Of a stretch of DNA of 64,000 nucleotides, positions 52,637 through 61,868 are shown piece after piece. Below the pieces are notes generated by a model. The model made no database searches. It was not told the origin of the DNA and saw nothing but the letters and a program-made list of their open reading frames with translations. The stretch is from Flavobacteriales bacterium UBA7325. Lineage in GTDB: Bacteria; Bacteroidota; Bacteroidia; Flavobacteriales_D; Crocinitomicaceae. The DNA is taken from positions 473 through 64,472 of the forward strand of contig DKPV01000067.1 in the NCBI GenBank assembly GCA_002471375.1, in the 5' to 3' direction. The number at the start of each line of letters is the position of its first letter. Position 1 is the stretch's first letter. A program made the translations under genes and the position numbers.

Positions 52637-55342
52637 TTAGAATCTCAAGATTAACTTCAAGTTAAATCTTCTTGCAGTTAAATAATTAGGGATTGCATAG
52701 AACCTACCCTCTACATCTTGAATCCATTGCTTGGAGAGGACGTTTCTAACTCCAAGTAAATTGAATACTTCAAATGAAATGATTGCATCCTCAAAGTTCT
52801 TCGTCCAAAATGTTTCTTTTTTCTGAGGCATCTTCAACTCTCGTTCCTCTGGTGACAACTCACCTTTTGAAGCCTCTCTTTCGCGATCACGTTTCTTTTT
52901 ATTGTATAAGAAATCGTACGACATTCCTATATCAACACGGAAGTACGAACGTAGGCGTAAAGTATCTTTATATCTCGCAAAATCTGGTGGGCCATATGGA
53001 AGAGGTGTCCCATATTGAATCCCTACTTGAACACTAAAACTCTCGTATTTAGGCATTCGATCCTGGATTAAAGCACCAAAATTAAACATCTGGTCTGTAG
53101 GTCGAGGTATGAAGCCTGGCTCCACTCGGTTACTATCTACAACGGTTTGATCTTCACTTATACCGAAAACAATTTTCTCTCCTGCAGCATTTAGATAATC
53201 GTAATAATAATCTCCTAATACATCCTCCTTGGTCGATAAGAATCCAGCCTTGAAAAAAGTCTCAATTCCTTCAACAAATTCACCATGTAAATTCAGATCA
53301 AGTCCATAAGCATATGCAACCGCATCATTGTTCGCGTAATATCGAGTTCTTACGTTTTCAATTTCATAGGTATTAACGTCCCACAAATATTTATAATAAG
53401 CTTCAGCCGTAAACTTGAATGGACTTTCCCTATTCCACATCGAGAAGTATACATCCGTACCAGTAACAATATGCACTGATTTCTGAGCTTTCACATCCAA
53501 ATTGAGGTCGCCCTCAAAAGTCCTGAACTCTCTATAAAATGGTGGTTGATAATACATCCCAGCGGCAAGTCGATAATTCACACTCCTACGTTTTACCTTT
53601 CCACGATGAACCATGTAGGCTCGAGGAGAAAAAGTCACAGATGCTCTTGGAGTAATGTAGAATTCGCTATTTGATGTTGTGTAGCCAGATCGCACCCCAT
53701 AACTAAGGTTCCATTTTGAAAGAGACTGATAGATCGTATCCGAATAAATAGAATCTATCTTTGAGCCATCAGGTAACTTCACCTTCTTAGTGATTGAAAC
53801 AACCGAGTTCTTTTTATTATTCGACCATGTCGAATTCATTTGCAGAAAGGAAGTGTAGCGCTGGGCACGCAAATTAAGCTGACCCTTGATAGTTTCGGTC
53901 AGGACAAGATTCTCATCTGTGCTCTCCGTCTGCGCGAAGCCTGCTGAATCAACTACCTTCCACTCGCTTAACACATCATAGAAGTCATTAACTTGAAAGT
54001 CAGCTCCCCATTTTAATTGATGCTTGCGAAGCAAAAGGCTATCGGCATCTTTGAAACCAGCCGAAAATATATGATCCCCTCGATGATAAACACTTGATAT
54101 AGTAGCATTCAATCTATTTCGAGCGTGCGTCATATAAGATCCTATCCCTAAAGTTGCGATTGAATCTCCAAAAGCTTCCTGACTTGGATCAGATTCTAGT
54201 TGATTAATAAAATACTCCGCTTCAATATCAAAATATTCGCGCTCATCAGTGTTGAATACAGTTGCATAAAAATCGAGATTCGTCTTCTCAGTTACTTCCC
54301 ACTTTATAGATGTACCTCCAGTCATTGTTTGAAAACGTGTCTGCTCCTGACCTCCGAAATAAACTACGAATGAATAAGCCTCGTTGGCTGTACCAAAATC
54401 AGTTCTTTGGGATTGAGGTTGGAAACGATAATTGTTAGAAGAAAAATGACCGAGCAATGACCAATTCACTTTCTCTGTGACCGCAAAGTTTGTCAAGAAT
54501 TGAGCATCCCAAAAAACAGGATTATATGCCCCTTGTGTCGGTAAAGAATTGAGCAAATACCCGTTTGATCTATACCGAGCCCCAATTAAATAATCAAAAC
54601 GAGCTCCTAGCCTATCTTCTATATGAGACTCCACTCCGAGAAGGGATGCTGATAACGAAGCGCGCAACGAATCCGGTCTTCTGTACTCAATATCAAGAAC
54701 CGAAGAAAGTTTATCGCCATATTGAGAATCGAAACCACCACCTGAGAAACGCAAATCTTTAACCAATGCTGAATTAATAAAGCTCATACCCTCTTGTTGA
54801 CCTGATCGAGTTAAGAACGGGCGATAGATTTGGAAGCCATTTACATAGACTAAATTCTCATCATAACTACCTCCTCTAACATTATAGTTCGTTGTGAGCT
54901 CATTATTAGAGGTTGCTGCTGTTGTTAGCACTAAATACTTTTCAGGACTTCCAAGAGCTAACAATTGAAAATCGACTGGGGCCAACTTAGGCAACTTAAA
55001 AGGATCGGCATATCGACGCACGGTGACTCCATCCTGTTGCTGAATTGGGATGAGCAAGTCATCTAGTTTGTTCTCGCCTTCATGGAGTTGAACAATGCGT
55101 TTTTTGTCTTCCATTTCACCGGTTAAACGATAGATTATCGCAACCGACTCGACTTTAGTGAAAACCAAAGAATACTCCCCATCAACGTCTGTTCTTGAAA
55201 TTCCTAAGGCATCTTCTGAGTATACCTGAACATCATATACGGGAGCACCAACCTTATCAACACAGCGACCAGTAACCGTCACTTCTTGGGAGAAGGATAG
55301 AGCTGGTAAAAGGCTGATAAGTACTACTAGTATATTACGCAT
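52637..55342 (-). CDS. TonB-dependent outer-membrane receptor with regulatory-like N-terminal domain
   Basis: The 901-residue outer-membrane protein has a signal peptide ending near SFSQ. An N-terminal carboxypeptidase-regulatory-like beta domain (VTVTGRCVDKVGAPVYDVQV, about 25-105) precedes a plug domain (about 115-230: GSPEKYLVLTTAATSNNEL, YNVRGGSYDENLVYVNGFQI, RFSGGGFDSQYGDKLSSVLD) and a large beta-barrel ending in aromatic FNLKLILRF. It imports an unknown ligand using TonB energy. No SusD partner lies next to it, so a glycan is less likely than a siderophore, cofactor or peptide. I start at the ATG at 55342; an in-frame ATG at 55363 gives a weaker signal peptide. Confidence 0.9.
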   Translation of the reverse strand: MRNILVVLISLLPALSFSQEVTVTGRCVDKVGAPVYDVQVYSEDALGISRTDVDGEYSLVFTKVESVAIIYRLTGEMEDKKRIVQLHEGENKLDDLLIPIQQQDGVTVRRYADPFKLPKLAPVDFQLLALGSPEKYLVLTTAATSNNELTTNYNVRGGSYDENLVYVNGFQIYRPFLTRSGQQEGMSFINSALVKDLRFSGGGFDSQYGDKLSSVLDIEYRRPDSLRASLSASLLGVESHIEDRLGARFDYLIGARYRSNGYLLNSLPTQGAYNPVFWDAQFLTNFAVTEKVNWSLLGHFSSNNYRFQPQSQRTDFGTANEAYSFVVYFGGQEQTRFQTMTGGTSIKWEVTEKTNLDFYATVFNTDEREYFDIEAEYFINQLESDPSQEAFGDSIATLGIGSYMTHARNRLNATISSVYHRGDHIFSAGFKDADSLLLRKHQLKWGADFQVNDFYDVLSEWKVVDSAGFAQTESTDENLVLTETIKGQLNLRAQRYTSFLQMNSTWSNNKKNSVVSITKKVKLPDGSKIDSIYSDTIYQSLSKWNLSYGVRSGYTTSNSEFYITPRASVTFSPRAYMVHRGKVKRRSVNYRLAAGMYYQPPFYREFRTFEGDLNLDVKAQKSVHIVTGTDVYFSMWNRESPFKFTAEAYYKYLWDVNTYEIENVRTRYYANNDAVAYAYGLDLNLHGEFVEGIETFFKAGFLSTKEDVLGDYYYDYLNAAGEKIVFGISEDQTVVDSNRVEPGFIPRPTDQMFNFGALIQDRMPKYESFSVQVGIQYGTPLPYGPPDFARYKDTLRLRSYFRVDIGMSYDFLYNKKKRDREREASKGELSPEERELKMPQKKETFWTKNFEDAIISFEVFNLLGVRNVLSKQWIQDVEGRFYAIPNYLTARRFNLKLILRF

Positions 55343-55346
55343 CGTG

Positions 55347-55354
55347 CAAATGTA
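55347..55354 (-). promoter_or_regulatory. TAnnTTTG motif adjoining the receptor start codon
   Basis: The minus strand reads TACATTTG only 4 bases before the ATG at 55342. If it is a promoter, the transcript would have almost no leader. Confidence 0.3.
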
Positions 55355-55403
55355 GTTGATCAAACGAGAAAGAGTGTAATTTATTTTAGATTACGAATTT
55401 GTA

Positions 55404-56990
55404 TCACTCATTTTCGAAAAGGACAATCATATCCTTCCCAAAAGGTTCTATGGCATTATAGATGTCAGCTATTCGCTCATTGACCTGGCCATCTGCACAA
55501 AAGGATAGCAAATTAGAACTACGTTCTTGCAAACCACCATTTGGAAAAAGGCGATCTTTTATAAAATCGATACTCTTCATAGCTTGATCATGTTTCCCTT
55601 TAGCATCTTTTAGAAGTTTAACCTTAAGTCCATCAAGCTGCTTATTCAATCGAGCGATCTCAGCATTGGCAAACTGTTCCAAATTTGGGTTTACACTCTT
55701 CACTTTTGAAGACATTTCGCTCGCTAATTCCGTTTTGATCCTATCAAGATTATCGAAGTCTAACTCTTCAGAAGCATGAGTTTCTAAGTACTTTTTCTTT
55801 AATCGATCTCTATCTGTGAATACGTCCTTCCAAGAAAGTTCTACCTTTTCCAATTTCTTCACAACCGACTTCTCTATCCAAAGCATTGAATTCCGGACTT
55901 GAATGAGCGGATACTGAACTCCATAATGTTCAAATGTACTTCGTAACTGGAGCCAGTACGAAATCTCACCTCCTCCACCGATGTATGCTAGATTTGGCAA
56001 TATTAACTCCTGGTAGACTGGACGTAATACAACATTGGGCGAGAAGTTTTCCGGTTTGATTTCAAGTTCTTTCAGTATTTCCTCTTCCGTCCAGCTCATG
56101 TCACCAGCGCTATATTTATCGTCCTCAAACTGAATTCGTTCCCTGCTACCCTTCTCGATATGAAAAAGATTTATCGGCCGCGCATGAATTTGGACTTTAA
56201 GCCCATCCTCTGCTAATCTAGCGTCTGTAGACTGAACTAATTTTTCTGATGATCTATTTATCAGTTCATCTTTCATCAAGGGCGCTAGCATACTTTTGAG
56301 AGCGTGATCATCACCATCAACTATTACCAGCCCATATGACGAAAACAATTGATTCACCAGTCCCCGTGTGGCTTCACCTAGATTCTTTCCACTATAAGAA
56401 GCTAATAGAGCATCTACTTCTGTTCTTCTATCTTCTCCAAAAAAATCACGAATTTCCTCCTTAAACTCACCGAAGTTGTCTAATTCAAAACGACCTACAG
56501 GTCCGCGCTGTTTATAATCATGACTAAGCGACTTATTGAAGAGTGAAGTTGATTGAATCTCTTCATAATCATGATCTTCTGAAGCCATCCAATAGACAGG
56601 CACAAAGTTCTTCTCAGGATAGGCCTCGTTCAATTCTTCAGCAAGCTTAATAACTTGTATTATCTTAATAACGAAATAGAGCGGTCCAGCGAGCAAGGTT
56701 AACTGGTGTCCTGTTGTAATTGTAAACGTGTTAGATTCACGCAACGATTCAATATTCTCCCTTGTTGGAGAGGAGATTAGCCCACCGTATTGATCGACCA
56801 AAGAATTTGCCAAAGCCTGTCGATTCTCAGAACTTACTTGTTCAGCCTTCAATTTAATTTGCTCCGCTATTGCATCCTTAGAAAAGGATTCATGAATATA
56901 TGACTGGATGCTCTCCTGATCATAAACTAAGCGTGACTGATGCTCTGAAAAAAGACCTGTCTCCTTTCGATTGATATTAAAAACCTGCAT
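55404..56990 (-). CDS. bshC: Bacillithiol biosynthesis cysteine ligase-like protein BshC
   Basis: The 528-residue cytoplasmic protein has the BshC features: FTITTGHQLTLLAGPLYFVIKIIQVIKLA, VPVYWMASEDHDYEEIQS, VIVDGDDHALKSMLAPLM, NLAYIGGGGEISYWLQL and a long C-terminal coiled coil (RIKTELASEMSSKVKS ... RLNKQLDGLKVKLLKDAKGK). BshC adds cysteine to GlcN-malate in the last step of bacillithiol synthesis, which gives the main low-molecular-weight thiol of many Bacteroidota and Firmicutes. The genes for the first two steps (bshA, bshB) are not in this window. I start at ATG 56990. Divergent from the cyclophilin gene. Confidence 0.92.
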   Translation of the reverse strand: MQVFNINRKETGLFSEHQSRLVYDQESIQSYIHESFSKDAIAEQIKLKAEQVSSENRQALANSLVDQYGGLISSPTRENIESLRESNTFTITTGHQLTLLAGPLYFVIKIIQVIKLAEELNEAYPEKNFVPVYWMASEDHDYEEIQSTSLFNKSLSHDYKQRGPVGRFELDNFGEFKEEIRDFFGEDRRTEVDALLASYSGKNLGEATRGLVNQLFSSYGLVIVDGDDHALKSMLAPLMKDELINRSSEKLVQSTDARLAEDGLKVQIHARPINLFHIEKGSRERIQFEDDKYSAGDMSWTEEEILKELEIKPENFSPNVVLRPVYQELILPNLAYIGGGGEISYWLQLRSTFEHYGVQYPLIQVRNSMLWIEKSVVKKLEKVELSWKDVFTDRDRLKKKYLETHASEELDFDNLDRIKTELASEMSSKVKSVNPNLEQFANAEIARLNKQLDGLKVKLLKDAKGKHDQAMKSIDFIKDRLFPNGGLQERSSNLLSFCADGQVNERIADIYNAIEPFGKDMIVLFENE

Positions 56991-57041
56991 ATGCAAAGGT
57001 AATTATCCAATTCAAAAAATGGCTTAAACCAGAAGAGAACG

Positions 57042-57049
57042 TATCTTTG
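57042..57049 (+). promoter_or_regulatory. Putative -7 element of the cyclophilin gene
   Basis: TATCTTTG matches TAnnTTTG and lies 16 bases before the ATG at 57066. A weak ATG-type -33 triplet lies 20 bases upstream. Confidence 0.45.
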
Positions 57050-57065
57050 CACAAAATTGAATTGT

Positions 57066-57518
57066 ATGCAAGCTATTATCAAGACCGTTAAAGGTGAAAT
57101 GAAAGTTGATTTATATTCAGAAGATGCACCAGTTACGGTTGCAAACTTTGTAAAATTGGCTAAAAAAGGATACTATGATGGATTAAAATTCCACCGTGTT
57201 CTTCCAAACTTTGTAATCCAAGGAGGATGTCCTAACACACGTGAAGGAGAGAAAGGAATGCCAGGTACAGGAGGTCCAGGTTATCAAATCGATTGTGAAG
57301 TAAATGGAGGAAATCAGCACCATGATAGAGGTGTACTTTCTATGGCCCACGCTGGCAGAAATACAGGTGGATCACAATTCTTCGTTTGTCATTCAAGAGA
57401 CAATACAGCACATTTAGATGGGGTTCACACTTGCTTTGGTAAAGTAACTGATGGCATCGAAGTTGTTGATGACGTTCGTGAAGGCGATGGAATTGAAAGT
57501 ATTACAATCGTGGATTAA
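57066..57518 (+). CDS. Cyclophilin-type peptidyl-prolyl isomerase
   Basis: The 150-residue cytoplasmic enzyme starts [20 protein letters not shown]. It has [16 protein letters not shown] (the catalytic arginine segment), [34 protein letters not shown] and [10 protein letters not shown], which are the conserved cyclophilin segments. It speeds cis-trans change at Xaa-Pro bonds during protein folding. No signal peptide is present. The gene ends 18 bases before a two-way terminator. The start is the ATG 16 bases after the promoter box rather than a TTG nine bases further upstream. Confidence 0.95.
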   Translation: MQAIIKTVKGEMKVDLYSEDAPVTVANFVKLAKKGYYDGLKFHRVLPNFVIQGGCPNTREGEKGMPGTGGPGYQIDCEVNGGNQHHDRGVLSMAHAGRNTGGSQFFVCHSRDNTAHLDGVHTCFGKVTDGIEVVDDVREGDGIESITIVD

Positions 57519-57535
57519 GATACTCGACATGACAT

Positions 57536-57570
57536 AAAAAGCCCATTCATTTTACATGAATGGGCTTTTT
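57536..57570. terminator. Bidirectional Rho-independent terminator
   Basis: The perfect 10-bp stem GCCCATTCAT/ATGAATGGGC has a 5-base loop, with AAAAA before and TTTTT after. It serves the cyclophilin gene (plus) and the small lipoprotein gene (minus). Confidence 0.92.
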
Positions 57571-57591
57571 CAATTTTATGTATGCAGAAAA

Positions 57592-57876
57592 CTACATATT
57601 CTTCACATACTCTTCAAAAGCATCTTTTACATCTGGACATTTCGCCTCAATAGATTCGATAAGCATATCATTCTTCACAACTTCTGCATCTAATTCAACA
57701 ACACAAACACCTAAGTTCGTTGTGGTCATATCCATTCCTGGAGGATCCTCTTTCGAAGCTTCCTTCATGCATCCACACAACGTATCAGCTGCTTCATCAT
57801 AATCTGCTTTTGACGATGGGCCACAAGCAACAACTATTAATGCTAATGCAGCAATCCCGAATATTTTCTTTTTCAT
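57592..57876 (-). CDS. Small lipoprotein
   Basis: The 94-residue product has a clear lipoprotein signal (MKKKIFGIAALALIVVACG, Cys18). The mature part is helical and acidic, with cysteines in DTLCGCMKEASKE, GVCVVELD and EAKCPDVKD. The spacing suggests a small two-helix domain held by disulfides. I do not know the family, although lipoproteins with a CGCM-like motif are common in Bacteroidota. The gene is monocistronic, ending at the shared terminator. Confidence 0.78.
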   Translation of the reverse strand: MKKKIFGIAALALIVVACGPSSKADYDEAADTLCGCMKEASKEDPPGMDMTTTNLGVCVVELDAEVVKNDMLIESIEAKCPDVKDAFEEYVKNM

Positions 57877-58043
57877 ATAAGTTGATTTATTCTATGTCTA
57901 ATGAGGTATAAGGATACAAAAAAAAATGAAACTTTATAGTTTTTAAGGGAATCTACATGTATTTGTAAACCACCAATTATGACAAGGTTTTCAATAAATA
58001 CAGTGAGTTATTAACACCTCGCACTCTTGCTTCGAAATTCAAC

Positions 58044-58051
58044 TATATTTG
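58044..58051 (+). promoter_or_regulatory. TAnnTTTG motif adjoining the dnaX start codon
   Basis: TATATTTG ends 5 bases before the ATG at 58057. A TTG lies 14 bases before it, shorter than the usual spacing. If used, the transcript would be nearly leaderless. Confidence 0.35.
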
Positions 58052-58056
58052 TACCC

Positions 58057-59777
58057 ATGAGCGATTTCGTCGTTTCCGCACGCAAATATAGACCCCAAAC
58101 TTTCGATACTGTTGTAGGACAACAGTCGATTACGTCTACCTTGCGAAACGCAATCAAAAATGATCATCTAGCACAGGCCTTTCTATTTTGTGGATCGAGA
58201 GGAGTTGGTAAAACATCAACTGCACGAATCCTTGCTAAAACAATCAATTGCTTCAATCGTTCAGAAAAAATTGAGGCCTGCGAAACATGTGATTCATGCG
58301 AATCCTTTAATTCAGGCGCTTCACTTAATGTATATGAACTGGATGCCGCATCAAACAACTCTGTTGATGACATTCGGGAATTGATTAATCAAGTACGAAT
58401 AGCACCTCAAATTGGGACTCACAAAGTATATATAATTGATGAGGTTCACATGTTATCGACGAATGCATTCAATGCATTTCTAAAAACACTCGAAGAACCT
58501 CCGAAGCACGCAATTTTCATTCTTGCTACGACTGAGAAACATAAGATCATTCCTACTATATTATCTCGTTGTCAAATCTTCGACTTTAATCGAATTAAGG
58601 TAAAGGATATTGCGAATCATCTTGCAAGCATTGCAGAGAAGGAATCAGTGACTGCTGAACCTGAAGCACTTCATACAATCGCTCAAAAAGCAGATGGTGC
58701 TTTACGTGATGCATTGTCGATCTTTGATCAAATTGTGACATTCTCAGGAAATACGGTTACCTATCACGATGTTCTGACTAATCTGAACATCCTTGACTAC
58801 GATTATTATTTCCGTATAGCTGAAAGCACACAAAAGGAGGACATTCCTGCTGCACTACTTCTATTAAATGATATCATTGAAAAAGGATTTGACGCTCATA
58901 ACTTTGTTGTAGGCTTGGCAGATCACTTCAGAGATTTACTTGTATGCAAAGATGTCCGTACTGCTGGATTACTGGAAGTCAGTGAGTCTGTTTCAGAGCG
59001 ATACATGGAGCAATCGAAAGCCATTCAAGGTGATTATTTACTTCGAGCTCTCGGTGTCCTAAGTAAGACTGATGTCGAGTATAAGGCCTCCAAGAATCAG
59101 CGACTGCTGGTCGAAATGGCTCTTATGCAATTGTGTTCCATCAATAAGGAGCTCGAAAAAAAAAACGACTAACTGATCGAGTTAAGATCATTCCGTTTCC
59201 AAATCAAGATCTTCGCGACAAAGCAAGTAAACTAGTAGCCAAACCGGCGGCTAAAGAACCCGTTAAAAAAGTTTTTGATAAACAACAGCCGAAAGTAATG
59301 AATGCGCCAAGTGGCAAGTCATACTCTTCCAGTGTCTCTATTAAGAACATCATGAAGCCCAAAGTTGATGGTGAGGAGAAAATTGACCTTCGGAGTATGC
59401 CCATGTTGGAATATGCGATGGATGACTTCAGAATGGCATGGAGAAGATTTGCTCATTTGTTGAAAGAGAAAGGTGAAAAAACCTTCTACAATGCCCTAAT
59501 TAAACGTGACCCAATTCAGAAGGCGAATGACCAATTTCTAATGGAAGTTGACAACCAAGTTCAAGTAGATACCATTCGAATTCAAATGTCAGAATTGTTA
59601 GGCTACCTGCGATCTGAACTCAAAAATTACAACATTGATATTGAATTGGCGATCACAAACAACCCTGAAGAGGAGATTAAGTTTCAGACTGGAAAGGACC
59701 GTTTCGCAGCTCTAGCGAGAAAGAATCCTAACTTGCATACACTGAAAAAAACATTCAATCTGGACATTGAATTCTAG
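58057..59777 (+). CDS. dnaX: DNA polymerase III subunits gamma and tau, probably by -1 frameshift
   Basis: The clamp-loader ATPase starts MSDFVVSARKYRPQTFDTVV. It has Walker A (GSRGVGKTSTAR), a zinc module (CETCDSCESF, with an earlier Cys), Walker B (VYIIDEVHML), and sensor motif ILATTEKHKIIPTILSRC. The first frame ends at 59172, giving a 371-residue gamma-like protein (AAA+ core plus collar). The tau-specific C-terminal part (KAIKKVFDKQQ-type linker, then MLEYAMDDFRMAWRRFAHLL and LLGYLRSELKNYNIDIELAI) is open in the -1 frame to 59777. A switch at a run of ten A (59156-59165) would give a 573-residue tau. Tau binds the polymerase core and the helicase. I treat it as one gene with a programmed slip; a real single-base mutation or sequencing error in the A run remains possible. 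Confidence 0.85.
59146..59172 (+). other. Probable -1 frameshift or transcriptional slippage site of dnaX
   Basis: AAGGAG (59146-59151) is followed by ten A (59156-59165) and a stop at 59170. The in-frame heptamer A AAA AAC (59160-59166) is a classic slippery sequence. A weak hairpin TGATC/GATCA follows about 8 bases later. Escherichia coli dnaX uses A AAA AAG with an upstream Shine-Dalgarno, and Thermus dnaX uses an A-run for polymerase slippage. Confidence 0.6.
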
Positions 59778-59795
59778 TTCGGCTTTTTTTTCAAA

Positions 59796-61868
59796 CTAAA
59801 GTTTAACTCTCAACTGAATTGTAATATCAGTTTTCTTAGATCCTAGGATTTCTTCACCACCAGAACCTATGGAGTCTCGGTTTGCAAAAATTGACACACC
59901 GTATCTCGCCCACAAATCAAATCGTCTCAAGAATGTATAACGAAGTGAGATGTAAGCCCTACTTCCTTGATAGTAGTAGGCAGGAGATGAGAAAACATAC
60001 AATGCGTTGTTCTCGTAGGTATAAATACGAGTATCGTAACTATCTGTATCAAAAAGAGCATAGCGAAGCGCTATATTCAAAGGAAAAGATTTGGGTTTAA
60101 AAATTAAATCTTGTGTGATAATAAAACCATCCTGAGCTTCCGTACTTTCTCTATCCACGGTAACATACTCTACTCTACTTTTCAAGCTGATACTTTCCGA
60201 CACCTTATAGCTTAGGTTTAAACGATAGTTTCGCTGCCGCACATCTTCAAGAGAGGTGATTGTTCCATCGCTATATCGACTGTTTTTTTCACGTACTTGT
60301 TCTCGAAACCTGAAGTAGACCTCTAAGCCTCTTGAAGGTTTAAATGACGGCTGAATCATCCACTCATGGCCCTGTGATGGCCCATCAACTTGGTAGCGCA
60401 ACCATGGAAACTTAAACACATCTACATAACTATTCAATGTCCAAGCTCTCGTAAAATTAATCTTCAAACCTGCATAAAGGCCGCTCTCATTTTGCGTCTT
60501 ACTTGCTTCGGCAAAACCTACGTTGTAAAAAGTTGAGTAGTCTCGATCATATTTTCTATAAACTAAACTCATGGAAGCTCTTCGGTCCAGCGAAAAAAGA
60601 ACTCCATGAAGAGTCGCCCAAGCAGATGAATGCGTAGAAGTCGCAACCTCACCAAAGAAGTTGAAGTTCTTAAACACCCAACTGTAATCACCGCTTAGAC
60701 CAACAGTACTTTTACCTCTAAAGTCATATTGATTATAAGATGAAGTGTCCTTGAGGAAATCTTTATCGTATCCCATATAAACTCCTGCAACACCTACTTG
60801 AAGACTTCTTTTGGTGTAGCGTAAGTTTCCGCCCGCAATGGTTTCTTTTAGAGTGTTTTTACGGCCTAATTCAGAATTCGTTCGGTGGAAACCGGTCAGG
60901 TTAATGCTTGAGACAAATTCTAACTCTTCGACAATTGAATCAGGTATGACTAAAGAACCATCAACACCTTTGTGCGATCCGAAAACAGTTAATGCAAAGT
61001 TTCCTAATCCAAATTCAGCTGCGGCTCCACGTAAGAACCTCGCCTCATCGACTGACGTATATGGCTTTAATGAATTTGCCGACTTTTTCACATTCGTTAC
61101 ATCCGCAGTTTTGCCAAATGCATAGCCAGACCAGAAGTTTAATCCTTGACCCACCTGCACCTGATAATCACCAATTGCAACTGCTCTTAGGTACTTTCCT
61201 CCTTTGTAGAACGCATGCGCTGAATAAAAATCGAATCCATTCTTCTGTGTGCCCTGGAAAAACTCCTCTCCCGGGTCCTTTTCTGCCGTAAATCCAACAC
61301 TCAAGTTCGTACGGTACTTAAATCTAAGTCGTGTATAATAACGATCCGGGTTTCCGTAATAATAGGAATTCGAATTTTCCTGAAGTGAATCGGAGACATC
61401 ATCATAAGCAGATCGATATTCCGCCACTCTTTGATACCTGAAATAAGCTTCAAATTTACCTCGCTGAATAGCTTCTTTAAAGCTCACATGCAATTGATCT
61501 AACTTATCATCAACTCGGATAAAAGGGAGCACTAAATGAATTGTATTCAAATCCCAGTAGTCCAACGTCTGCAATTCGTAAATAGAAATAAGTTTCCCAA
61601 AGATTTGTCGATGCAGCACAATGTCATTGATCTGAACATCCGTCAATAACGAAAGCTGTTGCATCTCCTCAAACGACGCTGTATTCAAATTTAAAGGATG
61701 ATCAAAATGATAGTTCAGACTCTCTGTCACATCCGTCAGGTCAATCTCCTCAGTCTCCAATTGCTCTGCAATGAATTCAAGCCTTTGTTGAATTAACTCA
61801 TTCTTACCTTGCCCAAACAATGCTGAACTGGTAAAAACCACTAACGCTATGATGAATAGTTGCTTCAT
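59796..61868 (-). CDS. Outer-membrane protein with N-terminal helix-hairpin-helix (ComEA-like) region
   Basis: The 690-residue exported protein has a signal peptide ending near LFGQ. The N-terminal part (about 55-135) has two helix-hairpin-helix motifs (LNLNTASFEEMQQLSLLTD, FGKLISIYELQTLDYWDLNT) of the ComEA type. The rest is a beta-barrel made of alternating strands (FEAYFRYQRVAEYRS, NYRLNLSYKVSESISLKSR, FITQDLIFKPKSFP), ending in YGVSIFANRDS and ITIQLRVKL. The family is widespread in Bacteroidota. Its role is not settled; DNA handling is only suggested by the HHH. The start overlaps the stop of the upstream barrel gene by 4 bases, so they are in one operon. Confidence 0.85.
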   Translation of the reverse strand: MKQLFIIALVVFTSSALFGQGKNELIQQRLEFIAEQLETEEIDLTDVTESLNYHFDHPLNLNTASFEEMQQLSLLTDVQINDIVLHRQIFGKLISIYELQTLDYWDLNTIHLVLPFIRVDDKLDQLHVSFKEAIQRGKFEAYFRYQRVAEYRSAYDDVSDSLQENSNSYYYGNPDRYYTRLRFKYRTNLSVGFTAEKDPGEEFFQGTQKNGFDFYSAHAFYKGGKYLRAVAIGDYQVQVGQGLNFWSGYAFGKTADVTNVKKSANSLKPYTSVDEARFLRGAAAEFGLGNFALTVFGSHKGVDGSLVIPDSIVEELEFVSSINLTGFHRTNSELGRKNTLKETIAGGNLRYTKRSLQVGVAGVYMGYDKDFLKDTSSYNQYDFRGKSTVGLSGDYSWVFKNFNFFGEVATSTHSSAWATLHGVLFSLDRRASMSLVYRKYDRDYSTFYNVGFAEASKTQNESGLYAGLKINFTRAWTLNSYVDVFKFPWLRYQVDGPSQGHEWMIQPSFKPSRGLEVYFRFREQVREKNSRYSDGTITSLEDVRQRNYRLNLSYKVSESISLKSRVEYVTVDRESTEAQDGFIITQDLIFKPKSFPLNIALRYALFDTDSYDTRIYTYENNALYVFSSPAYYYQGSRAYISLRYTFLRRFDLWARYGVSIFANRDSIGSGGEEILGSKKTDITIQLRVKL

